Position numbers and translations under genes: made by a program
Origin: Treponema sp.
GTDB lineage: Bacteria > Spirochaetota > Spirochaetia > Treponematales > Breznakiellaceae
Assembly (NCBI GenBank): GCA_031275515.1
Contig: JAISOQ010000289.1
Coordinates: 1 to 13,963 of the forward strand
DNA: 13,963 nt
Reading direction: 5' to 3'
In this document: piece after piece, positions 1-7,204 of the stretch
Position numbering within the stretch: the stretch's first letter is position 1
How the letters are laid out: each line of letters opens with the position of its first letter
The notes under the pieces: generated by a model
Seen by the model: the letters and a program-made list of their open reading frames with translations, nothing else
What the model was told of the DNA's origin: nothing
Database searches by the model: none

Positions 1-576
1 ACCCATACGCTTACCGATTTCAGCGGGTTAGAGGCAAAGCTTAAAGAAATTGCCGACGGTATCGAAATAAGCAGCGAAATCAATTTCACCATGCAGACAA
101 CCCAGAACGACCCCGGCACCGTTATCCGTATGACCTTCGACATTACCTCCACAACCCCATCGGCCGCGGCGTCGTCAACGCGCTATATTGAAGGAACGCT
201 AGCGTATGACAACGCCACCAAGGAATGGAGCCTTACCAATATTACCTATTCCCCAGGCATCAGCTCCGAAAGCGGCGCAGTCATTGCAGGCACAGCAAGC
301 GGCAGCAATGTTTCTTTTATATTCAGAAACCTCTCGGGCTACGATCCCAAAACCGATACGGCAAAACAGTGGATCAAGGCTTCAACTTCAAGTTCGTGGC
401 AAATCAACAGCGAATACAACGCGTCCGGCTCGACAGACACAACCGCCGAGACGATGCTTGTCTACCTTGTGCTTGACGCAAGCACCTCGTTGCAGGACAG
501 CCAGATTACCCAGATCAGGACGGCGGTAAATAGTTTTATCGACACCCTGTACAACCGGGTGCATGCCACGGAATAA
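1..576 (+). CDS. 3' end of a Ser/Thr-rich, probably exported protein with a terminal DxSxS motif (partial)
   Basis: The reading frame is open from the first base, so this is the C-terminal 191 codons of a longer gene; the first ATG at 91 is internal. The visible protein is rich in Ser, Thr, Ala and Asn with alternating beta-type segments, as in secreted or surface proteins, and has only two charged clusters. Residues around 1-20 of the visible part (TDFSGLEAKLKEIADGI) resemble the last helix of a von Willebrand A domain. About 33 residues before the stop there is VYLVLDASTSL, a hydrophobic strand followed by D-x-S-x-S, the form of a VWA metal-ion site, and then a helix ending NSFIDTL. Only about 30 residues follow, so a second full VWA domain cannot be present. 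The function is not recognised. Spirochaetes carry families of such proteins, but assigning this one to a family is inference from memory. Confidence 0.75.
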   Translation, partial: THTLTDFSGLEAKLKEIADGIEISSEINFTMQTTQNDPGTVIRMTFDITSTTPSAAASSTRYIEGTLAYDNATKEWSLTNITYSPGISSESGAVIAGTASGSNVSFIFRNLSGYDPKTDTAKQWIKASTSSSWQINSEYNASGSTDTTAETMLVYLVLDASTSLQDSQITQIRTAVNSFIDTLYNRVHATE

Positions 577-632
577 CGGTTTTTCGGACTGCCGTTTAAT
601 GCACGCGAGGGGATTGTTCCGGTTCGCATCTT

Positions 633-662
633 GCCGGGCAGTCCCCGCAAAACCCGGCTTTT
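633..662 (+). terminator. Terminator-like hairpin after the partial gene
   Basis: GCCGGG (633-638) can pair with CCCGGC (653-658) across a 14-base loop, followed at once by TTTT. It lies 57 bases after the stop codon of the partial gene, the right place for an intrinsic terminator. The stem is short and the loop large, so it would be of modest strength. An alternative pairing of GGACTGCC (586-593) with GGCAGTCC (637-644) overlaps and would exclude this stem. Confidence 0.45.
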
Positions 663-671
663 AAGGCCTTA

Positions 672-720
672 GCTGATGATGCTGCGCCCCCGCCATCCGC
701 GGCGGGGGCGCATTGTCAGC
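672..720. repeat. Strong GC-rich inverted repeat between the partial gene and murG
   Basis: TGCGCCCCCGCC (683-694) and GGCGGGGGCGCA (701-712) form a perfect 12-bp stem with a 6-base loop. An outer pairing of GCTGA (672-676) with TCAGC (716-720) can extend it. No T-run follows on either strand, so it is not a classical intrinsic terminator. It could be a REP-like element, an RNA-stabilising hairpin, or a transcription block before the murG block. Confidence 0.7.
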
Positions 721-809
721 GGGGCATAATGGCGCCGTCATGTCCAAAACGGATTTTATCTGCCCCGGCCCGGCAGGTATGTACCACCCGCCTGAGAATC
801 ATGTAGAGT

Positions 810-1919
810 ATGCCTATGATAACCATCGCGTTTACCGGAGGCGGCACCGGGGGGCATATCTTTCCCGGCCTGGCTGTGGCCGCGTATCTCCAAAAGTTGA
901 CGCCCTGCCGGATTTTCTGGATAGGTTCAAAAGCCGGCATGGACCGGAGCATTGTGGAGGAAGGGGGCCTGGAATTTTTCGGTATCCCGGCGGGAAAACT
1001 CAGGCGGAATTTTTCTTTGCGGAATTTTGCCGATGTCTTTAAGGTCCTTGGGGGCTTCTTTGCCGCCCGGAAGATCCTCAAACGGGAAAAGCCCCTGCTC
1101 CTCTTTTCTAAGGGGGGGTTTGTGAGCGTCCCCCCTTGTGCGGCGGCGTTTTCCCTGAAAATACCCGTATTCACCCATGAATCCGATTATAGTCCCGGCC
1201 TGGCTACCAGGATAAATGCGAAGTTCGCCAATCGCATCTTTACCGCCTTTCCCGATACCGCCGCTTTTTTCCCGGCCAGGGTCCGGGAGCGGGTTGTCCT
1301 TGCGGGAAACCCCATACGCCCGGAATTCCGCTCAGGCGATCCCGCCCTGGGCAGGGCATTCCTGGGGGCCGGGGAGGGGGACCGTATCCTCCTCGTCCTG
1401 GGGGGGAGCCTGGGCGCCAGGCAGCTCAACGAACTGGTCCGGGCCGCTCTCCCTGAGCTTACCCGCCTGTATGTGGTAGTCCATCAGACGGGACCTAAAA
1501 CCGAATGGGACCTCCCTGCCGGCGGTCGCTACAAGCCCTATCCCTTTATCAGGGGGGAGCTTCCCCATGTTATAGCCGCCGCGGAACTCGTCCTGTGCAG
1601 AAGCGGTGCCGGGACGGTCTGGGAGTGTGCGGCTGCGGGGAAACCTCTGGTACTGGTCCCCTTGAGCGGTTCAGGGACCCGGGGGGATCAGGCGGAAAAC
1701 GCCGGGTACCTGGAAAAAGAAGGCGCCGCGGCGGTACTCCTGGGGGAGCTTACCCCCCAAAGGCTGACGGAGACCCTTGGCGTCCTGGCCCGGGAAGGGG
1801 AGAAGCGCCGGCTCATGGGAGAAGCGGCTTTCCGGTTTGCCGCTCCCGACGGGGCGCGGATCATTGCCGGGGCGATACAGGCTCTAAGCAGCTCATGTCC
1901 GCAAGACCGGCGGGCCTGA
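810..1919 (+). CDS. murG: MurG, UDP-GlcNAc:undecaprenyl-PP-MurNAc-pentapeptide N-acetylglucosaminyltransferase
   Basis: MurG is the peripheral inner-membrane enzyme that adds GlcNAc to lipid I to give lipid II, the last cytoplasmic step of peptidoglycan precursor synthesis. The 369-residue length is normal for the GT28 family. The N-terminal Rossmann half opens with the glycine-rich loop GGGTGGHIFPG (residues 10-20) and has the conserved KGGFVS (101-106). The C-terminal UDP-GlcNAc half has GGSLGAR (198-204), HQTG (225-228), RSGAGTVWE (264-272) and DQAENA (293-298). ATG at 810 is used here; the ATG two codons later (816) fits the family start equally well, and neither has a strong ribosome binding site. 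It heads a same-strand series with cvpA 57 bp downstream. No clear promoter was seen upstream. Confidence 0.96.
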   Translation: MPMITIAFTGGGTGGHIFPGLAVAAYLQKLTPCRIFWIGSKAGMDRSIVEEGGLEFFGIPAGKLRRNFSLRNFADVFKVLGGFFAARKILKREKPLLLFSKGGFVSVPPCAAAFSLKIPVFTHESDYSPGLATRINAKFANRIFTAFPDTAAFFPARVRERVVLAGNPIRPEFRSGDPALGRAFLGAGEGDRILLVLGGSLGARQLNELVRAALPELTRLYVVVHQTGPKTEWDLPAGGRYKPYPFIRGELPHVIAAAELVLCRSGAGTVWECAAAGKPLVLVPLSGSGTRGDQAENAGYLEKEGAAAVLLGELTPQRLTETLGVLAREGEKRRLMGEAAFRFAAPDGARIIAGAIQALSSSCPQDRRA

Positions 1920-1976
1920 GAGCGGGGGCTCCCCCCTGCAAAAAAAACGGAAACATGATAGAGTGAACGTATAGTT

Positions 1977-2462
1977 ATGGAAGTAATCGATATTATTTTT
2001 GCGGCCCTTATGGTGATAGTTGTCGTCCGCTGTACCCTCAGGGGGTTTATCGAAGAAGTGATGTCCATGGCGGCCCTGGTATTGGGATTGGGCTCCGCTT
2101 TCTTCTTTTATAAAAGAGGGGCCGCCTTTCTCGCAGAAAAATATATACCGGATATGAAGATTCTGCCGGAAGTCCTGGCTTTCGCTGGCATCTTCCTCAT
2201 TGTATTTTTGGCGGTTAAACTCCTTGAATTTGTCCTTAAAGACATCATCTCCCGGATTCATCTGGGCGGGGTGGATCGGCTTTTGGGGGCGGTGTTCGGC
2301 TTTATCGAAGGGGCGGTCCTGGTTTCCCTGATCCTCTTTGTTCTTACCATACAGCCCCTGTTCGACGCCCAGCCCCTGCTGGAAAAAAGCTATTTTGCCC
2401 AAACGCTGGCGCCCTATATCGGGGCGGCCAAAAACGCTATTCAGTTTCCCGGGGGGGCATAG
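1977..2462 (+). CDS. cvpA: CvpA-family integral membrane protein
   Basis: This 161-residue protein has the size and profile of the CvpA family (colicin V production protein-like). Four hydrophobic segments lie near residues 4-20, 28-45, 64-88 and 103-126. The family signature is visible twice: RGFIEE after the first segment (22-27), and GGVDRLLGAVFGFIEG (97-112) at the start of the last. CvpA proteins are inner-membrane proteins linked to envelope homeostasis; the biochemical role is not settled. It ends 3 bp before the delta-prime gene, so the two are surely cotranscribed. The ribosome binding site before ATG 1977 is weak. The hydrophilic tail (127-161) is predicted to be non-membrane. Confidence 0.88.
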   Translation: MEVIDIIFAALMVIVVVRCTLRGFIEEVMSMAALVLGLGSAFFFYKRGAAFLAEKYIPDMKILPEVLAFAGIFLIVFLAVKLLEFVLKDIISRIHLGGVDRLLGAVFGFIEGAVLVSLILFVLTIQPLFDAQPLLEKSYFAQTLAPYIGAAKNAIQFPGGA

Positions 2463-2465
2463 CCT

Positions 2466-3860
2466 ATGTTTGAGAATATCCTGGGACAAGAGGCGGTCCT
2501 CCAGTTGGCGGAAGATATACGCCGCGATGTTCTGGCGCCGTCCATGCTGTTCCGGGGTCCCCGGGCATCGGGGAAGGGGACTGCGGCCCTGGAACTGAGC
2601 CGGATCCTTTCCTGCGAAAAGGCTGATCCCCATAGGGCGTGGGCGTGTTCCTGCCCAGCCTGCCGGCGTCACCGGCTTCTCTACCATCCGGACCTGCTGG
2701 CCTTGGGTTCCCGTCCTTTTTCCGCGGAAATAGCCGCCGCCGCCGCCGCGTTTACCGCCGGCCCGTGGGATCAGGCGGTAAAGACCTTTTTCATCCGGGC
2801 GATACGGAAACTCATCCTTCGTTTTTCCCCGGTTCTCTGGGAAGATGAATCCAAGGCCGGCAAACTCGCGCCGGCTCTTACGGCCCTTGAAGAGGACCTG
2901 GACGAAATCATAGCCAGACAGGAAGAAGGGGAGGCCAATTCGACAAAAAGCCTTAAATGGGCGGAGAAGATCAGCAAATCCATAAGCAAGAACGCTTTGA
3001 ACCTTGAAGCCGAAGGAGTTACCGATCTTATCCCGGTGGCCCAGATCAGACGGGCCGCCTATTGGAGCCGCCTTGCGCCCCAGGGAAAGCGGAAGCTGCT
3101 CCTCATCGAAAACGCCGACCGTATGCAGGATGCCTCCCGAAACGCCCTCCTCAAAATACTGGAGGAACCTCCGGGGGATGTGGTCATCGTCCTTACCACC
3201 GCCCACGGCGATGCGCTGCTCCCCACTATTCTGTCCCGGCTGCGGCCCTACCGGTTTTATCCCCGTTCCGCGGAAGTGGAAAAAGAAGTGCTCCGCCGGG
3301 TGTTCCGTTCAGACAAGGCGCGGGAAAAGGCCAAAACCGCCGGCATGGACGAACCTGTTTCCATCACCGGTTACCTGAATTCCTTCCTGCCGGTTTCCGG
3401 GGAAGCTCTGTACCCGCTGGCGGCCTTTTTCGTTGCTTCGGCGGCTTACCGGGGGGCGCGGTCCTTGTTCAGCGCCGGGCTTTCCGCCCTCCCCGGGGAA
3501 CTGGAGGCCCTGGGGCAGTACGCCGCGGGTATCGCCGAAAAGGCCGGCCTGGAGCGTCACGCCAAGGATACAGGCTCCTGTGTGGCGGCGGTCCTCAAGG
3601 GAGCGGAAGATTTTAAGACGCCGGGATTGTTCGCCCAATTTGTGGAGGCCCTTCTCGGGGTGATTTCAGGCGGACTGCGCGGCGCTCCTCCCTCTCCGGG
3701 AGGGGCGGCTTTTGCGGATATTTGGCGGCAGGCGGCTGGTGAAGCGGTTTTGGCCACGGGAACATACAATCAGACGCCGGCCTTGGTTCTGGACCGGCTC
3801 TGTACGGAACTGACAAGGAGGACAGCGGCTCTTTACCGCGGGCCGCCGGCGCTGTTATGA
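2466..3860 (+). CDS. holB: DNA polymerase III delta-prime subunit (clamp-loader AAA+ protein)
   Basis: This is a clamp-loader ATPase-fold protein that would sit in the pol III holoenzyme with DnaX and delta. It has FENILGQEAV at residues 2-11, a P-loop GPRASGKGT (31-39), a zinc-type cysteine set C50, C61, C63 and C66, and HPDL (74-77). The sensor and partner region follows: KLLLIENADRM (210-220), ALLKILEEPP (227-236) and TILSRLRP (254-261). The usual SRC motif reads SRL, keeping the arginine but losing the cysteine; the Walker B acidic pair is replaced by EN, as is common in delta-prime. About 100 residues (roughly 87-187), rich in Ala, Glu and Lys, separate the zinc region from the conserved VAQIRR, a long insertion for this family. 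Start ATG 2466 follows a G-run 8 bases upstream. The stop overlaps the next gene as ATGA. DnaX is the main alternative, but the protein is short and lacks a tau-like tail. Confidence 0.85.
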   Translation: MFENILGQEAVLQLAEDIRRDVLAPSMLFRGPRASGKGTAALELSRILSCEKADPHRAWACSCPACRRHRLLYHPDLLALGSRPFSAEIAAAAAAFTAGPWDQAVKTFFIRAIRKLILRFSPVLWEDESKAGKLAPALTALEEDLDEIIARQEEGEANSTKSLKWAEKISKSISKNALNLEAEGVTDLIPVAQIRRAAYWSRLAPQGKRKLLLIENADRMQDASRNALLKILEEPPGDVVIVLTTAHGDALLPTILSRLRPYRFYPRSAEVEKEVLRRVFRSDKAREKAKTAGMDEPVSITGYLNSFLPVSGEALYPLAAFFVASAAYRGARSLFSAGLSALPGELEALGQYAAGIAEKAGLERHAKDTGSCVAAVLKGAEDFKTPGLFAQFVEALLGVISGGLRGAPPSPGGAAFADIWRQAAGEAVLATGTYNQTPALVLDRLCTELTRRTAALYRGPPALL

Positions 3861-5086
3861 GAGATTTCATAAAACGGGCTTTAAAAAAATTCAATAAACT
3901 CACTTCCGAGCAGATACAGGATCTGTTGATTTCTGCAGCCGCGGAAATAGACCGCCTGGAGACAGTTCTGGATTCCTTGAACGAAGGCTTATTGGTCTGC
4001 GATACCAGGCACCGCCTGGTAATGGTGAATAAATATACCAATCTGTTCCTCATCGCTTCTCATCATGAATCCGAGAATGAACCGGTCTGGACTCTGGCTC
4101 AGGACGAGAAGATACGGGAATTCCTTGAGATCACCCTGACAAACGGCGACCGGGTAGAAAAGCGTGAATTCGACGCGGAAATCAAGGGCATTCCCCGGCT
4201 TCTCAGCATCAGCGTTTTGCCGCTGGTCCGGGATCGCCGGGTATCGGGTTCCCTTATCCATGTTGAGGACATCACCGAAAAACGGGGGAAGGAAGCCCGC
4301 CTGAGAAGGGCGGAAAACCTGGCGAGCCTTACCACGTTGGCGGCTGGAGTTGCCCACGAGATCAAGAATCCTCTGGGATCCCTCTCCATTCATGTGCAGT
4401 TGATCCAAAAGGCGCTGGCCGCAAACCGGGAAATGTTTTTCAAAGCCCACCCCGGCGGCGTGGACAGCATAGACCAGAAACCCGCCGGTTATTTGGATAT
4501 GATGGATAAATACATCGCGGTGATCAACGAGGAGATAGATCGTCTTAACCGCATCGTGGTCGATTTCCTGTTTGCCGTCCGCCCTATGGACATGGATTTC
4601 CGGGAAGGGAATATCAACACTCTTATTGAGGAGCTGGTTGAATTTGTCAAATATGAGCTGCATGAAGCGGGGATTGAATGTGTTCTTGAACTGGACGAAA
4701 AAATCCCGGACATTGATATTGACGAACGGTACATGAAGCAGGCCCTCCTCAACCTGATCAAGAACGCCATTTCCGCCATGCCCGAAGGGGGTAAGCTTAC
4801 CGTTAAAACCGGCGGCGCGGACACGGAAATCCAGATTAGTATTCATGATACCGGGATAGGCATACCCGAAGAGAACCTTTCCAAAATTTTTGAACCCTAT
4901 TTTACCACCAGAGACACCGGGTCCGGCCTGGGCTTGACGCTGGTATTCAAAATAATCAAGGAACACAAAGGCGAAGTGATCGTAAAATCCCGGAAAGGCG
5001 AAGGGTCCTGTTTCGTCATTACCCTGCCTGTCCCTCAAAAGGAAACCCGGCTTTTAGGGTATGAAGGAGAACACGGTGAAGTTTAA
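3857..5086 (+). CDS. Soluble PAS-domain sensor histidine kinase (NtrB/AtoS type)
   Basis: The protein has 409 residues, no membrane segment and no signal peptide, so it should sense a cytoplasmic signal. A short helical N-terminus leads to a PAS-like domain (about 33-137; NEGLLVCDT, LPLVRDRRVSGSLIHVEDIT). The HisKA phosphoacceptor box LAAGVAHEIKNPLGSL has H167 as the phosphorylated residue. The ATPase domain shows the N box NLIKNAISAMP (N303), the G1 box DTGIGIP (331-337), the F box FEPYFTT and the G2 box GSGLGL (355-360). All key residues are intact. Residues about 187-213 form a longer than usual connection in the DHp hairpin. The gene starts inside the delta-prime stop (ATGA overlap) and ends inside the start of the regulator gene, so the pair is cotranscribed with replication and cell-wall genes. 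The signal is unknown. Confidence 0.93.
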   Translation: MRDFIKRALKKFNKLTSEQIQDLLISAAAEIDRLETVLDSLNEGLLVCDTRHRLVMVNKYTNLFLIASHHESENEPVWTLAQDEKIREFLEITLTNGDRVEKREFDAEIKGIPRLLSISVLPLVRDRRVSGSLIHVEDITEKRGKEARLRRAENLASLTTLAAGVAHEIKNPLGSLSIHVQLIQKALAANREMFFKAHPGGVDSIDQKPAGYLDMMDKYIAVINEEIDRLNRIVVDFLFAVRPMDMDFREGNINTLIEELVEFVKYELHEAGIECVLELDEKIPDIDIDERYMKQALLNLIKNAISAMPEGGKLTVKTGGADTEIQISIHDTGIGIPEENLSKIFEPYFTTRDTGSGLGLTLVFKIIKEHKGEVIVKSRKGEGSCFVITLPVPQKETRLLGYEGEHGEV

Positions 5087-6443
5087 GCTTTTAGTCGTAG
5101 ACGACGAGAAGAACATCCGGGAAGGGCTGGCGGCGTCCCTCCAAATGGACGGCTATGAGCTGGAAACCGCCGCCGCCGGCGACGAGGGCTGGAAGCGCTT
5201 TCAAAAGGGAGACATAGACCTGGTCATCACCGACCTCCGTATGCCCGGCATTTCCGGAGAGGAACTCCTCAAGCGGGTAAGCGCCGAAACCCCCGGAGTC
5301 CCGGTTATCGTCCTTACCGGCCACGGCACGGTGGAAAACGCCGTGACCGCCATGAGGAACGGCGCTTACGATTTTCTCACCAAGCCGGTGAACCTGGAAC
5401 GCCTGTCCCTCCTGGTAAAGCGGGCCCTGCAAAACCGGGAACTGGCGCTCCGCCACCACCGGCTTGAGGAAGAACTGGAACACAAGAAGCAGTTTGAGAC
5501 CATCATAGGCAGCAGCGTCCCCATGCGCAGGGTCTTCGACACCATAAGCCGCGCCGCGCCGGCCAAGGCTTCGGTGCTTATCACCGGCGAATCCGGCGTT
5601 GGCAAGGAACTGGTGGCCGACGCTATCCACAAGCTTTCCCCCCGGAAAGGCAAGCCCCTGATCAAGGTCCACTGCGCGGCCCTGGCCGCAAGCCTCCTGG
5701 AAAGCGAGCTTTTCGGCCATGAAAAGGGGGCCTTTACCGGGGCGGTCTCCCGTATGCGGGGCCGTTTCGAGCTGGCTAATGAGGGGACCCTCTTTCTCGA
5801 CGAAATCGGCGAAATCGATCAGAACATACAGATTAAGCTGCTCCGGGTACTCCAGGAAAAGAGATTCCAGCGGGTGGGGGGAGAAGACACCATAGAGGTG
5901 GATGTCCGCATCGTTGCCGCAACGAATAAGAACCTTAAAGCGGAAATCGAAAAAGGCAATTTTAGGGAAGACCTCTACTTCCGCCTTAACGTGGTGAACA
6001 TCCACGTCCCCCCCCTTAGGGAGCGCAAGGACGATCTGCCCTTCCTTATCAGCGCCTTTCTCAAGGAATTCTCCGCGGAAAACAGCAAACCTGTGGAAGG
6101 CATGGATGACAAGGTCCGGGCCGCCATCTACGCCTACGACTGGCCGGGCAATGTCCGGGAACTGCGGAACTGCATCGAAAGCGCGGTGGTTATGGCCAAA
6201 GGCCCGGTCATCACCGAAGAGGACTTGCCCCCCACCCTCAGAAACCAGAACGATGCGGGGTGGATACGCATTCCCCTGGGTACGAACCTTGAGGAAGCGG
6301 AGAAGATCATCATCCGGGATACCCTGTCTTCCCTCAAGGGTAACAAGAGCCGGACTGCGGAAGTCCTTTCCATTGGCCGCAAAACCCTGCACCGTAAGCT
6401 CGCCGAATGGGGGGACGGCGCGGAAGAGGATGGGGAGGAGTAG
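5076..6443 (+). CDS. Sigma-54-dependent response regulator (NtrC/AtoC family)
   Basis: This is the partner regulator of the preceding kinase. I chose GTG 5076 because AAGGAG lies 6 bases upstream (5064-5069); the in-frame ATG at 5061 would have no such site and would add five residues. Numbering from GTG, the receiver domain has the acidic pair in VVDDEKN (D9, D10), phospho-acceptor D53 in ITDLRMPG, T81 and K103. The central AAA+ domain has Walker A GESGVGKE (171-178), the intact sigma-54 contact loop GAFTGA (218-223) and Walker B LFLDEIGE (239-246). A Fis-type helix-turn-helix closes the protein (RTAEVLSIGRKTLHRKLAEW, 426-445). It should therefore be a true RpoN activator. It overlaps the kinase gene by 11 bp. 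No -24/-12 promoter was found in the window, so its targets are likely elsewhere. Confidence 0.95.
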   Translation: MKFKLLVVDDEKNIREGLAASLQMDGYELETAAAGDEGWKRFQKGDIDLVITDLRMPGISGEELLKRVSAETPGVPVIVLTGHGTVENAVTAMRNGAYDFLTKPVNLERLSLLVKRALQNRELALRHHRLEEELEHKKQFETIIGSSVPMRRVFDTISRAAPAKASVLITGESGVGKELVADAIHKLSPRKGKPLIKVHCAALAASLLESELFGHEKGAFTGAVSRMRGRFELANEGTLFLDEIGEIDQNIQIKLLRVLQEKRFQRVGGEDTIEVDVRIVAATNKNLKAEIEKGNFREDLYFRLNVVNIHVPPLRERKDDLPFLISAFLKEFSAENSKPVEGMDDKVRAAIYAYDWPGNVRELRNCIESAVVMAKGPVITEEDLPPTLRNQNDAGWIRIPLGTNLEEAEKIIIRDTLSSLKGNKSRTAEVLSIGRKTLHRKLAEWGDGAEEDGEE

Positions 6444-6477
6444 GGGCCGGCGTGGTAATCCCCCGGAAAAGGCAGGA

Positions 6478-7058
6478 TTATAAGCCTTCGATTGTTTCCT
6501 GCGGCAGGTTAAGGCTGCGGGCGATAAGCTCCCCGGAAAGCCCCTCCGCTTTGAGCTGCCGGGCCGCTTCCAGCTTTTCCTGGTATGCCTTGTCCCGCTC
6601 CTCCCTGCGGCCTTCTTTTATCCGCCAGGCCCCTCTGTTATATGCACGGAAGCCCGATCATCCCCTTCCGCTTCTTCGAAAATGATGTGATCGCAAATGA
6701 GGATGATGATCACCTGCTGTATCCGCTTGTAGTCGTCTCCACGACGCATCTGCTCCCAGATTAATTTGGCAAGGTAGTAGAGTATCCGTTTCCGAATAGC
6801 GGCGAAAAGGCAGACCTGAACTTCAACGCTGATAACTTTCCCGGATTTGGTCAGTACCCGTATGTCCAGGATACCCTGTTTGTCTTTCTGGAACTGCCGT
6901 TTAAGGTGGGGGTCCAGGATGGTAAGGCGGGTGAATTCTTCATCGGGGAGATTAACGACAGCCCGCAGGAAAGCGGCCAGATTGCCGATGTTCCGCTGGC
7001 CGGCGAAGAGTGCTTTAAAGACATCATCGGCCAGAGGAGAAAGCAAAGTGTTTTTCAT
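6478..7058 (-). pseudogene. Broken Rpn/PD-(D/E)XK nuclease-transposase family gene with internal deletion and frameshift
   Basis: Reading leftward from ATG 7058, about 135 codons match the N-terminal half of the Rpn family (recombination-promoting nuclease, PDDEXK_2/Transposase_31). They include DDVFKALFAG (11-20), LTILDPHLKRQF (45-56), the nuclease core GILDIRV (D65) with VEVQV (E79, Q81), and GDDYKRIQQVIIILICD. This frame then runs out of family sequence and stops at 6618. In another frame, 6657-6478 encodes the family's typical charged C-terminal tail: KEGRREERDKAYQEKLEAAR, then LKAEGLSGELIARSLNLPQE, stop TAA 6480-6478. The middle, normally 100 or more residues, is missing and the joint is near 6655. 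It converges with the response regulator gene, 34 bp away. The N-terminal fragment of 146 residues could still be translated. Confidence 0.8.
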
Positions 7059-7204
7059 AAGAACCGCTCATAGAGGTATGGATCGAAAATGCCGGCTGCT
7101 TTAATCGGGAGAGAAAAAAATGAAAAAAAGTGAAGTTCCGGTGAATTGAGGCGGGGGCAAGGCCATTTGGGACAGGCCCTAATGTATGCGCCGGGCGCTC
7201 CTCG

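Noticed and set aside
1893..3206. Long minus-strand open frame (437 codons) across cvpA and delta-prime
   Set aside because: Antisense to two genes with clear family motifs; its composition reflects the GC-rich third positions of those genes.
5091..6392. Long minus-strand open frame (433 codons) across the response regulator
   Set aside because: Antisense shadow of a gene with intact receiver, AAA+ and Fis domains.
6443..6466. Possible terminator after the response regulator (GGGG paired with CCCC)
   Set aside because: A four-bp stem with a 14-base loop and no T-run is too weak to call.
7120..7149. Nine-codon frame after GGGAGAG, a possible leader peptide
   Set aside because: No gene follows it on the + strand, and the A-rich run can explain it by chance.
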